Below are positions 11,580 through 24,800 of a stretch of DNA of 64,000 bases, piece after piece; positions within the stretch are counted from its first letter, which is position 1; the number at the start of each line of letters is the position of its first letter. A program made the position numbers and the translations under genes. Below the pieces are notes generated by a model that did no database searches, was not told where the DNA came from, and worked only from the letters and a program-made list of their open reading frames with translations. Source of the stretch: Oscarella lobularis (lineage: Eukaryota; Porifera; Homoscleromorpha; Homosclerophorida; Oscarellidae); NCBI RefSeq assembly GCF_947507565.1, contig NC_089187.1, positions 496,001-560,000 on the forward strand, written 5' to 3'.

Positions 11580-12820
11580 ATGAAGCAGCTTGCTACCCTG
11601 CTCATTCTTGCCGCCGCGGCTGTCGTCTCAATCCATGGCAAGCGTGAGTGGCAAGACCGTCTAGATCACCTTTAGACCGTTAACATGTTAGGCTCTCTTC
11701 ACAGGAACTGGCATCACTTTTTACCAATTCACCGTGTCTTTTAAACTTTCGCCCTCTTGTGGCGATCTCGACAGTTGTCAGAAACTTCAGATAGACAAGA
11801 CGTATCGGAACGAAGTGCTCAAAAAGCCCTGCAACGCGGAAAAGGCGTGCATTGTCGACGAAGTGGAAGGCGAGTGCGATCCAATTTCTTCCAAGTACAC
11901 AGTGCGCGTCGTCCTTGCGTTGGTCTGCAAGAACAAAAGAAAATGTAAAAAGAACGTCGAACGAGTGACTAAGATCCTAAAGAAAAAGGAAACGAGATTG
12001 CAATTCGGAGAAACACTCTACCGACTCAAAAATCCAAAAGTTTCGCCTGCTATCGTTCTCACCACCCGGACGCCGCCAACCACTTCGGTTCCCAGAACCA
12101 CATCAGTTCCCACAACTACTTCAGTTCCTACCACTACAATGCCGGCCACCACTTCAGTTCCAACCACCACAATGCCGCCCACCACTCCCACTCCATGTGC
12201 CCCGCGATGCACCGAATCAATCACCGGGCAAAAAGGACAACTAGTCAACAAAAAGTGCTGCGTATCTGTCTGCGGCCAATGTCGGTTCACACGAGACCCG
12301 CGAGTCTTGCTTATTCTTCAACAGCTCACGCCAAAGCCCAAGGGCCAAGGCATTAGCATCTCTGACGGAGAGTGCACTGATGGCAGCTACGATGTAAAAG
12401 ACTACGAAGTACCGTCTTCGTACGTCGCAAAAGATCGATGCGCCTGCGTTTGCTTTCCGGAATGCTCCGTCGCCCCCGACTACAAGATATACTACGCTAC
12501 CTATCGTGAGACGGCATTCTTAGGGGAACGATCAATCTTACTTCTAATTTTTATTTAGTGCCGGATCTTTATGACATTGTCAAGCTTGTTCTCGAGTTGC
12601 CAGAAGCGCAGCCTCTCGCTAACGTATGTATTAGAATAACGGGAAATTTTTCAATAAGATAGTTACGTCTCTTTAGGATATGACACTGGTGCCGAAACTC
12701 ACAGAAGCTCTTTGCGACAAAAGCAAAGCTCTGGCTCTTGTTGCAGACCCATCACTTGCTTCTCTCGTCAAGTTGGTGCCGCCAGAATTGGTTCTCAAAT
12801 TCCTCGGCAAAAAGAAATAG
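11580..12820 (+). CDS. Secreted Cys-rich protein with Pro/Thr linker, tandem copy B
   Basis: Paralogue of copy A. ATG 11580 opens signal peptide MKQLATLLILAAAAVVSIHG. Exon 2 (from about 11706) holds the first Cys-rich domain (SCGDLDSC ... KPCNAEKACIV ... GEC ... LVCKNKRKCKKNVERVTK), a Thr/Pro linker with TTSVP repeats (about 12060-12190), and the second Cys-rich domain (CCVSVCGQCRFTRDPRV ... ISDGEC ... RCACVCFPEC). Two small exons give the tail, again with LCDKSKALALVADP, ending FLGKKK and stop at 12818-12820. The tail is far better conserved between copies than the linker, so it is probably functional. Intron 1 has a normal GT donor here. The product is secreted, possibly heavily O-glycosylated in the linker. 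Function is unknown. Confidence 0.82.
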
Positions 12821-13183
12821 AGGAAAAAACTAAATTCAACAACAAATGACTAACGTAGTTAGCATCGAGTCTTCGTCCTGGTTGTTTGTTTGTTTCGTTT
12901 GTCTGTGTGTGAATGAGTCTGGAACCATTTCAAACCTGTGTCTTCCACGTCCCAGTATATAATACAGTATACCCATTACAAAAAGTGCTATGAAACAGTG
13001 CTCGTCCTCGCGAGAGACGAGCCCGCAAAATAATAAAAACTCGTGTCCCCTAACTATTCGATGCATGTCGCGTTTGAGTCGAGCCAAGTCCTCGGGAAGG
13101 AATGGGACCTAAGGGGGCGCTTCTATTTCTAAAGAAATTGCGTCAGAACCCTATCATCGACATACGAAAATCGCCCCCCTTCT
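12821..13183. other. Convergent 3' intergenic region
   Basis: This 363-bp stretch lies between the stop of secreted copy B (+) and the stop of NEK10 (-). It contains AT-rich polyadenylation-like sequence such as AATAAAAA near 13032. I see no gene in it. Confidence 0.5.
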
Positions 13184-16100
13184 TTACCCAGGTAAAGAGG
13201 AAACGTCGTAGTATCCGTTTTCTACTAGAACGCTTTCAATGATAACCTAATGTCCCCACACACCGTCTGCACTTAATTAATCTTGTAGTGTCACCACAAA
13301 GTTCCTACCTGCAGTTGCTCGTACGTTAGACTTATCCTACCCTCTCCACCCTCGAGCGAGTCAAATACGGTGCTCATCGACACAAGAACGTTGGGCGCTT
13401 GCGATCATTAGTTACACTAAGAACGATTTCGAGCGAATGCGGCGAGCCTACCTTGTTCTCGCGTGCGAGCGACGGCGGCGGCCGCTTCCTCGACTTCGTT
13501 TATTTGAGCCGTGAGAGCCGTCGTGCCGCCGCTGAAATTCAAATCGACAATTTCCTTTGAACCGCTGACCAACTGCAGAAGCGCGTAAATAAACGACTTT
13601 CGATTTTTTTTAAAGGCTGCACCTTTTTCATAACGCTCTTTAGGAACGTCGAGGTGCTGTCCTGCGAGAACATCTCCCTTTTGAATTTTTCCACTAAACG
13701 TCGACGAGGCGACGGTTTTAGAGAAGGCGGAAGCTAAGGGGAGAAAGAGGCATTAAAGAAATTATTTTTTAATTTCTTTGCTCACCTGGGTCACGAAAAC
13801 GATTTTATGAAGCTGATTCAGTATCTGTTGAATCGGATCGCTAATAGGTCGAACTTTCCGCGGAGAAATCGTCAGCATCGCCGCGGCGGACACCTTACGA
13901 CCCCCTTCAGCAGCCGTTCTAATAAAGAAAAAAATTAAATGATTCATTTTCTTTCATCCTCGCATCCCACTCTCACCCGCTGACCGATCGTCGCCGTCGT
14001 CCCGAACTCGGCAACGAAACGCTTCCGGACGACGTCGGACTATCGAGAGCGCCGCTCGTGCCGTGCCGCGCTAAGCTCTCCAACGGCAACGGACGTCGCA
14101 CCGGTCCTCGCACCGTCGACGGCGGTCGCGGAACGAGCGACTTCGACTGATCCGCCGACGACGGCGGAGACGTGCTCTGATGACGACGATTGCGAAGCGT
14201 CGTGCCGCCGCCGCCGCCGCTACCGCCGTCGAGAACTCTCGATCCGCTCAACGTTCGATTCATTCGCGGCGAGCGACGACTTCGCGCCGCGTCGTTCGTC
14301 TCGGAAATTTCTCGAAGTGCCGCCATTATCGAGTCGTCGGTGAAAACGCTGTCGGCGCTCGTGCCGCTCGCCGCCAAACGATCCTCTCGATCACCTGTTT
14401 CGGCGTCTTCGTCGCTGCTCGTGCCGCCGCCGCCGTTCGCTTTTTTGACGTCGTCTTGTCGGAGTGGAGTTCGCCCGCCGCCGGTGAGGTGAAGACGATC
14501 GTAGCGCTCTTGGGATACGTGAAAAAGGCGCTCGTACTTTTGCCGGTGAATGGCCGAATCGTCCCTGTGTCTAAAGCGATCTCGTGTGAAAAGATTCGTT
14601 GAGAGAAAGTGGCTTTGACTTACTGTTGGATTTTGTGGCGTTCGTGTTGCAATTGGCGTTCTATTTTTGTCTGCTGCGAAGTTATTCGATCGATGTGGAG
14701 CAATAGAACGTCGGCTATTGAACCGGCAAGCTAGGCGAAAAGAGAAACTTAATTCCTTGTCTCTTCCCGCGCCGTGTGTGTACCTGAAGAATATCAGGCC
14801 GTTTGACGGGATCGGCACAGAGACATCTAAAAAAGAGAACGTCAAATAGAAATTGAAATAACTGAGTCTCTTACCTGTCGACCGTTTCTCTTATTCGACT
14901 CGAGTACTGCTCATTTTTGATAGGATCATATGTCACTTCAACAATCTATACAACAAACCCATTATTCAATTGCGTGATGAATACAGTAGAAGAATATCGC
15001 CTTTGTTGCCAGAGACAAGACGTTGTGAGAAGTGAAGGGCGGCTCAAGCGTAGCCATCTGATAAAGAATGCACCCGGCAGCCCATATATCGGCCTTTTCG
15101 CCGTACGGCATCCCCTGAATGAGCTCAGGACTACAAACACACACACTCTCATCCAAACGCACGAGAACATATGAAACGAACCAGTGATACAAAATCGTTC
15201 CGACGACTGACGTCAAAACGCTCGTGTCCGGCGGCTTTTGTTTCGCGAGGCCAAAATCAGCTAAACGGCCCAACTCGATCAGAAGGAACTCGCGGAGGCG
15301 AACGCAAGGCTCACTTATAGTAACGCGATCGTTTTCGCCGAGCATTATATTTCCGGGAGTCAAGTCGCGATGTACGATTCGTTTCTCTTTGTGTATGTAG
15401 CGCAATGCGAGCACGATCTTCGAGGACCGAGCGTAAGTAACACCTCGACTATTTTCCCCCATATATATACAGGATACCTGTACAAAGATATTCCAAATTG
15501 ACTCTTCGGAAAACGTCTCCCTTTTCTCCTTTTTCGAATTGAAGTGCTCCTGAAGCGGCGCCCCGTCGAGAAACTCCATGACGACGTAGAGCTTTTCGTC
15601 TTCGGTGAACGCGCTATAGTAACGGACGACGTTGGGGTGTCGTAGCTGGGAGAGAAACCGATTAGAGAGAGGAGGGAGAGAGAGAGAAAGAGAAAACCGG
15701 GGTTACCTTTTCCTGCATGATCGAAACCTCGCTTATGATTTTTCCCACGCTCTTTTCTCTCTCCCGCTGCGTCTTTCCGAACGCGGGATTCTGCCCGTAG
15801 ATCTAAGCGACCCGTCCAAAAAAAAATTCACGAATTTCTCTCCTCTCTCTCTCTCTCTCTCTCTCCCTATCGACCTCTTTCATTGCGTAGAATTTGTGCT
15901 CGTCCGGTTTGAATTGGCGATCTTTCGGCGGCTTAGCACGCACGCGATAGACGCTGCCGAATGCGCCCGATCCCAAGTGCTCCATCACCTCGTACTTACC
16001 GCTGCCGACCCGATGCGACGGCGCTTTGTGTTGATTGATCGCGTCAATTTTGGACTTCACCGACAGAAGTTCGTCCTCCTAATGCAACAATGATTTCTTT

Positions 16101-18115
16101 AGTGCTGGTTTTGGCTCTTTTCTTACTGAGAGTGTGGTCAGCTTTGAGGCCATGTCACTGTACGCGTTCAAGTCGAAGTTGTAGTGACCCGCGTTTATGA
16201 ACTGCTCGAAGAGATCCGGTGGAAATAGCCGTTTGAAAAGCTGCCGATTTCGCTCTTTGCTGAACAGAAATCTGCTCACAAGAATCGTCTCTCTTTTTCG
16301 TCATATAAAAGTCGACGTTTTCGATGTAGTACCTTAGTGCTCGAAACGCGGACTTTTGCAGATTAATAGCCGCTGTTGCTTCAGCGAACGTGGTCGTCGG
16401 CTGGGGAAGAATGAGAAGGGCAATAGTGTAAGCCCCGTTATCCTAAGAGAGCAAAAGTCAATGATCTAATGTCGAAAAGTACAGATCACGAAAAAACAAA
16501 GTCAAAAAAAATAAAATTTCAAACATCAATAGCATCTACTTGGGCCCTACTCACTTTAATGACGTGGTGAGCATTTATATCATTTCTGAAAAGAACGGTC
16601 AAAGCAGAGCAGCACCCTTTCAGAAAAAAAAAACATCGACAAGATAAACAAAGAGAGCCCATCCTTTTCTCACACCTGCTTTAAGATCATAATTCCACAC
16701 AGGAAACTTCACGTCCTAGCAGACGAAGAACACAGCCTAGACTACGTAGCAACAAACCGTGTGATCTCGCACTTCGGGTATCTGAGCGTTCGCCAGCGAC
16801 GGAGGAAGTCCTTTCACGAGGCCAGCACTCGACGATGGATTCGTCGCCGTACCGGACGTCGGACCGTAGAAGCGGTCCTGCTGGAGAAGAGTGAGAAGCG
16901 GCGGCAATCCGCCGATCACACGTATGTAGTCCCTCGCGTCGGCATCGTAGGCCAATCTCTCAATAATTCCAACCTGAGAAAATCTATGAGCTGTGTATGA
17001 AATAGACTATGTTTCTATACCGTATGCATTAGAACAAAGACATCGTCCAAGTGAAGAAGACTAAAGAGGGAGTATAGCAATACATAGTACCAGGGTTACC
17101 AGGGTATGGGTCGGCGATAAGCATGCGGGCAGAACCCTGACATACATACATACATATAGGTACAGTATGTATATACCTGAGGCACACGGGGATGCCGTCA
17201 AAGGCGGTGACCTGTTCTCTAACAGAATCGTTGCTGCACAGCTTTCGAAGCAAATCTGACGCTAGTCTGATGAAAATGTTTAACGAATTATAATTATTTT
17301 CATTATCTTCTTCATCGTACCGTTTTGACACCATGTCGTATTCCTGCAGAATTCTCAGCAGGACTTCGATGCTGTTGAGATCTCCGATAAGAGCTCGAGC
17401 TTTGTCGCTACGACGACATAAGAGAAGGTTCTCGCTTTTGGTTTGGCGCTCCTTACCTCGTTGCCAAATTCGTCAAAGCGTGAAGAGCGTTGTGAAGGAT
17501 GTGCACGTCGCCGGCGGACAAGAGATACACCAAAGGCTACAGAGAACCAATAAAAAAACTAGACAAAAGAAATAATCCCATTGCCCTGTCTGACTTTGTG
17601 GAGACCGTAGGCAAGAAGTGAGTCCCTGTGAGACATTTCGATGGTCAGCTTGTGAAATATGTCTAAAATAAGAGGGTCATCTTATGTTCGTCCAGCTTGA
17701 GTTATCATTAGCTAAACGAACTAGCTAATTCTTTTAATTTGTCAACGAGGTACGGCTTCTCGATACGAGCGTTGTACAACTCCGTCAGTTCGGCGAACAT
17801 CTTAAAAAAGATCAATAGTAAATATTATTATTATTAATACTCGGTCTTCCTACGTTGGCCAGCACTTTGACGCCCTCCGACCGGAACACCTCTTTCTGAT
17901 ACACGCCGTCGCGAAGCATCATTCTCAAGCACGTCAGAACGACCAAACTGTGCTCGGCGCTCGATCCCTCCAACCATTGACTATGCATACGTAGAGAGGG
18001 GCAAAGTAGGGTAGAAGACAAAAAAGTCCTACCTGTTGCAAAGTCTTTCCCTAACTAGAGCCGCTATGAACTAAAAAAGACAAATCCCAATAAGACTATG
18101 ACAAGAGACACGCAC

Positions 18116-18169
<54 letters not shown>

Positions 18170-18589
18170 CATCTACCTGACTAAAGACATTCCGTTGTGG
18201 ATGACGACTGAATTCCCTCTCCCCGTGAAACGTTTTACTGAAAGACATCGACTTATTTAGCCTTCCGATTTTTTTTCTATTTCCCAACGCACCTGAAGTG
18301 CTCGAGCGCGTGAATCTCGCCCCCGAACGTCGCCGATTCGGGCCCGTCGGAAGAGGACTAATTCGATCGCTAAAGGAAGGCTTCTACCTACGGTTTCTCT
18401 ATCTAAGTGACCTGTTGCTTCGATTTGGAGAGTAGGAGATCGAGGAGATGCGGCAGGGCATCTTTCGTCGCGCTACGACAGAAAAAAAATGTCGCCGCGA
18501 TCCCCGGAAGCGGAGACGCCTTCGGGCGGCCTGTCGTTCTCTTTCCTACGCCTGTCTTACCGGTGTTCGTCTCGTTTCGAGCGATGCAT
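13184..18589 (-). CDS. NEK10: NEK10-like serine/threonine kinase with armadillo repeats
   Basis: Many small exons match NEK10 along its length. The N-terminal half is armadillo-like (for example LVVLTCLRMMLRDGVYQKEV near 17950 and LLRKLCSNDSVREQV near 17240). It is followed by RFLFSKERNRQLFKRLFPPD (about 16270). The kinase domain has G-loop LGSGAFGSVYRV, catalytic Lys in YAMKEVD, HRDLTPGNIMLG, ADFGLAKQ and YGEKADIWAAGCILYQMATL. HRDLTP instead of HRDLKP is the NEK10 variant. After a low-complexity Ser/Arg-rich stretch (14845-13973) comes the conserved NEK10 tail KVRPISDPIQQILNQLHKIV and a final exon VIIESVLVENGYYD with stop at 13184. In vertebrates NEK10 acts in ciliated-cell function and DNA-damage signalling. 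The start at 18589 (short exon MHRSKRDEHR) is inferred by splicing and is less certain. Confidence 0.88.
15841..15866. repeat. (CT)n microsatellite
   Basis: A simple CT repeat in the NEK10 kinase region, at an exon/intron edge just after the exon encoding YAMKEVD. Antisense GA runs extend the open frame artificially into RERERE. Confidence 0.8.
18117..18169. repeat. (TATC)n microsatellite
   Basis: About 13 perfect TATC units inside a NEK10 intron near the 5' part of the gene. Likely length-polymorphic. Confidence 0.95.
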
Positions 18590-18884
18590 TGCGTCTCTAG
18601 TCGTTCCGTCTCGTTGACGGACGGTTGGCGCTGGATAGCAACCGAGATGTAAACATGGAGACGAAAGCTCCCCTTTCCGGCGTTTTTGATGTGATTATGC
18701 GAATTTGAGTGATTTTTCGATAGCGGAAAGGACAGTGACGAGCAGGCTGACGTGATAAATGCCTTCGGTTGGGTGCAAAACACAGCGGCAGGAGAAGATT
18801 CTATCGTAGCGCGCGCTATTTAATTGGTAATTTTGTTGTGCTAATATTTATTTTCTCGTTACCCTGCTTCGGTTTATTTTCTTT

Positions 18885-21800
18885 TTAACGTTTCTTTTCT
18901 CGCTCTCTGATGAATTGAACTGATTCATCGAAGTAGTCTTGAGATATCCAAAAGCACGAAAGTGCATTGACGCAGTCAACTCTGCCAAGAAAATAATGTA
19001 ACGCGTTGAGAGACAGTTGCATGCAGAAAGACCTTTTTCCTGTACAAAAATTCACTGAAATCTCATTCCTAAAAACGCTGCACACCCATCCAGGCATATA
19101 GTGATACCCTAAAATCTTTATTATCACGTCTGAAACATATACAGTATTCAGACCCATCGTACCCCCGTCTGGTGACGCCAGAATCCTATCGCCTGTTTCC
19201 AGTGAACGAACCTTTTGCGACACTCCAAATAGGTGTCTCATGTCTTGAACTTGATTCCTCTTGTCGCTATCAACCCACTTTATTACGTACTGGCGGCAGC
19301 CATTTACTTTTTCCTTAACCAAACCTACAATAGATTTCTATTTCTTACTACGTAAAAATGCGAGCAAATATTACCTGGGTAGTAATACCCATCTTCGTCT
19401 CGTTTTGCAATGACGGTTTGACCAATCCAGCTGGTCTCGCGTTCTCTTATAAAATCAAAGTCTTCGCTGTATCTCTGAGGCGAGAGCCAATAGACTTCCT
19501 CTCTTGTCAAATTCGCCTGATAAAATCAAAATGGCAAAACACGGTGCAAAAAACTAACCGCATATCGAACCTGTTGTCCGTCATAAAATTCGACAAGAAG
19601 CGTCCAACAGTCAGGTGATACTTGGCAGACACGACCTAGGCGAAGAAACCATTTTCACATTTTTCAAATTTCATTTCTAATCATACCAGGAGCGTAGCTG
19701 AGTGAATAACAGGGATGAAGGCCGACCACGTAATCGTTGACCTAATTAATACTCACGAGTCAGCCAAAGTCTAACAATAACCAATTTACCCGAATAATAA
19801 TATTTCGATCTTCTTCGTCAGTGATTAGGTATTGATAAGGAAGTCTCTCCATGTCTCCCGTGCCGTCGTCAACAATAAAAGTACCGTCGCCGTAATCGAA
19901 GACGACGACGCCTGATAAAATGATAGGTAATAATATAGAAAACCAACAATAGTGCTCACCTCGATAGTACCATCCATCGAAAGGCCACTGAGCTAATACT
20001 TCGCAATACATCGGAGTGGACACGTGCTGTTCGACAGGGGGTGCTAGAGGAGCTTGAGCTAAAATATTGCCTCAGATGTAAATTAAGAAAGTCTCAGAAT
20101 TTCTCACTTACAAATAAGAAATCCTTCGTTGCCAGAAGACACCAAAACAGTCTCGTTCTCACTCCCTCTCTCCTGCACCGGTTCCGGTTCCTGTTCGGCA
20201 GTCTGAATCTCTTTCTCCGCCAAAACGATCGTTCTGCTTGGCGCCTCTTTCTCGAGTAGTCGAGCCGTCTGCGCAGCCTTCGATTCATCGTGCCCCTTCC
20301 TTATTCTCTCGCGCTCTCGCTCCAACTTCTCGTCCCTTTGACGCACCGATTCTCCGAGCTCTCGAAACCTGTTCTCCTGCGTCGTCTTCATCTCCACGAA
20401 AACTCGCCCGTGCTCCTCGACGAGTCGTCTCACCTCGACGTCGCTCTTCGCTCTCTCTCGCTCACCTAAGTCAATCAATTCCTCGAGTCTCTTCTGACCT
20501 AAGCTAATCCTGTTTAGAGTCTCAGCGAGCCTTTCGATATCAGAGCCGTGTTTCTCAATTTTGCTCATCAACTCGACAGAATTGGACATGATCTCCACAT
20601 CTTTCCTTTCTGAAGGAGCCTCCTCCTCCTCCTTCTCCGACTTCTCGGCCACCGATGCAACGGACTTCATCGACGTCGGAGAGTCGGGTCTCATCGGTGT
20701 CGCCTTCAATATCTCCGAAGGAAACAGATCGATCTTTGCACTTCGTGCATTTCTCGCTCCAGTACTGCTTATGTATCTCACGGCAAAGCTATACTGCTTC
20801 CGCGAAATTCGACGTATTTTTCGTCGCTGACAGACGACTCGTTTGTTCGTGCAATCAATGACCGTGTAGAGTTGGGGGCCTCGTTGGAGTTGCGCCGGCT
20901 GGGCGCCGACGAGTCCAGGCAGCCAAAAGTGGGCCTGTTCGTGATTTCCGTCACCGCTGAAGTCGATGGGACGCGACACCTCGCAAAGAACGCACTCGCC
21001 CACCTGCTATACGTCAGAATCTTATATTCAAATAGATGAACTCTCTTACCTTTAGTGGTGAACATGGTTGAGCTCCTCCGGTCTCCATGACGTGCTGGGA
21101 GTTGACTATTTGACTGAATATTCAATTGGAATACATCTCCATGTGATTTCAATTTAGTTTACCTAAAACCTTCTTCAAAGTCAATGTCGACGTGGCGAGG
21201 ATCGACGCAGTCGACGATAATTCCTAGAAAGATTGGCTAGTCGTTTGAAAGAGTGTTACTGGTTTATTCGACCTCGAAAATAGTAACCGGATATCTCGTC
21301 CCTTGCTAGGACCTTGCGGCCCTTTGAAAATCGTCCAGTTTTCTGCAAAAGAAACGCATGAAGATAAAAATTGTCCCATTACTATCTTACGTTGGGATGA
21401 GCCTTTGGAACCGAAGAATCCGATTTTGTTGAGGTGGACTTGAAGTCAGTCAACGAAGGACTCTAAATGAATATAAGGAAGCATATCTTCTTTTAATTAA
21501 AGGCACCTCGTCGGGCTTTTGAGCCAATCTAAGCGCTTCTGATTGCTTTAAATAGAGCAACGCCTTGTCTATTTCCTCATCCAAAAGCGAAATATCTGCC
21601 TTTTTGGCCGGCCAGTCTGACTGACGTGCTAATCGCATGGTCAGCAGATCCCTATTGCTTCGAAAGGAAACAGCATCCTTAGACAAAGCCGAACTACACG
21701 ACATAAATAAATAAAAAGCGTTTCCACTAAAACACATATACTTAACTCACTCTTCCTTAGAATCTTGAGACAGAGCTTTCCATACCAAAGCGTTCAGACG

Positions 21801-24800
21801 TTTTTCGTACGTGGCCATGGCGTCCTTGAGTCGCTCCTCATAGCGAGACAGATTGACAGCCTGGGGATTGACGAGACGAATCTCTTTCCCGTCTTCGGAT
21901 ACGTGACGCACAGGCAAGAGAGAGTCGAACACTCTCGATTCGACGCTCTTGTTGAGAATGTCGACTTGAGTGGGTTTGTGTTCAATGAACGTCGGTTGAA
22001 GAACCGATAAAAGGGTAAGTCCTTTGGCCACCAAACCGTGCTTCTTCAGCCATCTAAAGTACAGATGCTCTCAAGTAAAAATCTGCATAGGGAGCAGGGA
22101 GGAAACGAACTTTTTTGACGAAAGAGACAGTGGGCTATGGGAAAAAAATGTATAAAAAACTATGTGCTAGAACTCTATTCTACTTACCGAAGTTTCTTGC
22201 CTGCTGTGGAATTGCTATCATCGCGAACAGACACGTCTATGGAAAAACAGATTAGTCTTAATAAAACGTTGTACACATACGTAATTCCTCGCCTCTTGGT
22301 GGGGATGATCTTGACGTATGTAGTGCGCGTTTGGAGAATTTTTTTTCGACTACCAAACATTCTTCCCTCAGTTCGTCGAGTCGTTCGAGTTCCGTTTCGG
22401 CTGCCTCCAGTTCTTCCCTTATGAGATGAACGTCTTCGGATTCGTACGGTCGCGGCGTCACGGAGAAGAGCTCAAAGGGACGCTGCTCATCCGAGTAGAA
22501 ATGATATCGGCCGCCAGTCAATCCGGCTAATTTGTGCAAGAATTGATTCGCTTCGGGATCGTCGCAATTGAACGATATCGGATGAATTGGAACAATGCAG
22601 CGATGCTGAAAGTGCTTGAGAATGAAGTCGGGCGGCTGATCGGGACGACCGTCGGTGAGGAGATAGAGCGCTTGGGTGCTGGGATCTCTGAGTGCGAGAA
22701 AGAGAGCGTCGTAGACATTCGTGCTGCCCGATGCCGAGAGAGAATTGACCCAGTCCAACGCCAAGGAAATGTTCTGCAAGCAGTGGAGTGTTGAGATTAT
22801 ATATAAAATTTCCTGCTTACCTGTGGAGTGACTTCGGCGAGTTGGGGTCTCCAGCCTTCAGCCTTCGTGCCAAAATGAATTACATTGAATTTGGATCGAA
22901 ATCTCAATTGCTCCTAGAAACGGCAAGTGCTCCTTTTTGTCTTTCTATATATATATATATATTATATAAGTATCTACCTTAACCAAGAAGTCGAATTTTT
23001 CCTTGACAATGTCAAGATGGTTTTCCATCGACGAAGACGTGTCCAGAAGAACGGTCACGTTATCCTCAACTATCGTCCCAAATAATTCGCGACTGCCTTT
23101 CTTTAGCCAGGCCAATCTTAAGAGGAAAAGACTCAAGCTAGAACAAAGCCTAGTCTATCATATGTACCTAGTCTTGTATTTATCCAGTGCAGCTAAGACT
23201 TTCAGCCTGTGCTGCTCGTAGGCGAACTGTGAAAGGAACACGTGGCGAACGCTGCCATCGTTCCACCTAAGCAACTAAGTCTTTAGAGGCAAGTCTCTAG
23301 CGACACGGCTACTACCGTACCTCACGTGTGCAAATCGGCCACAGTACTTAGCATCGATTACTGTTTGGTTAGAAACCTGCGTATCCTGATGTTAATTAAT
23401 GGAATATTTTTGCTTATTTTGGGAATACCGAGGGACTATCGGGGTTTGCATGTACTGGTGCCCGTCGAATGTCGACGACCGATTTGCAATGTCTGAAGGA
23501 TACTGTTGAAACGAGGTCACGAAAGAGAAGATTCTTGGCTTTGAGGCTGTGTTTCTGAACGAGGCATTAGGTGTAATTATTATTATAGTAATATCTTACG
23601 TCCAGCCAATCTCTTGAGCTCATAGAAGACTCCTCGCTTCTAAATTCACTTCCAGTAGATCCGACTGGTAAATAAACATACTTATGTATTTATTTATTTT
23701 TAGCTGATTACATTCAATTTCCGGCTCGGTTTGCTTGTCTCGCCTCACGTCTTCGTAAAGGGCCGTCATTTCGGCCAAGACGTCGCTCGCCTTTTGCAGT
23801 TCGTCAAACATAAGCTGAACGTTCTCGCACACTATTTCCGCGTTCTCATCCGCGAGCCCATTCGACGTCGAGTGCGCCGTCTCCAAGCCCCCCATTCCAG
23901 GACAAACGCTGGGATGAGCATGAAACCTAGATAAGAGAGAAAAACGTCATTTACGTCATGCTCCCACGTTTGTCAGACATAAAGAGCGGGCGCGGCAGGT
24001 GACTGGGATCGTTAGCATCTTTAATCTTAGGATTGCGGTCACCTGTTCATTTTTAACAGGTGACCTCAAACCACAAGTCATCTTTGAGGACCACCTAAGT
24101 TACATGGAAATTTCATCATGCTATCAATCATACCTTCCTTCTCCTTTTGTCGCCAGGCTTCGAAGTCGAGACAGTCTCGATTTATTGGTGCAGTTATACG
24201 CTATCACGTGAAGCAACATTTTCTTTCCTTTCATCTAGTAATTATAATAGAGTTCTGATGAGGACTTTCCTTTCCTCCTCTGTTTCTGACCTTTCTGACG
24301 AACACGTTTGCTTCTGATTTCAAAAACTCCCCGTTTGTTACCAGGTAGGTCGCCTGGGCTCCTTCGTCTCGACTTGCTCTCAAGACGGCGTCTGTGATCA
24401 CGGTTCGATCAGGCAAGGAGCTCCCGTCTTCTGATTTTGTTCTCTCCATCAGCCAATCGGATAAGGAATCCAGATTTGGCGTAGAAACCGATTCTCGCCA
24501 TTCCACGAATCCGCTCCTTCCACACCTGTAATAAAATGAAACAGGAATCCCAAAACTTCAACTTTGTAAAATGATTTACCAAATTATGTTGACTTTTCCC
24601 AATGCAGATAGTTGCTCTTCGACCCAATGAACCAAATCGTTTCTCAAGCTCTTTAGGTAAGCTTCCCCACCGCCGCTACTCGTTGAATCAATAACAATTC
24701 CAACGCTCATTTCCTCGACGATTCCCAAAACATATCGACTACCAAAGCAAAACTCTTTTAATTAATTAATTGAAAAAAATGAAGTTTTCTATTACCTTCC

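Noticed and set aside
14180-14602. Plus-strand Ala/Arg-rich open frame
   Set aside because: Antisense to a low-complexity exon of NEK10; no homology.
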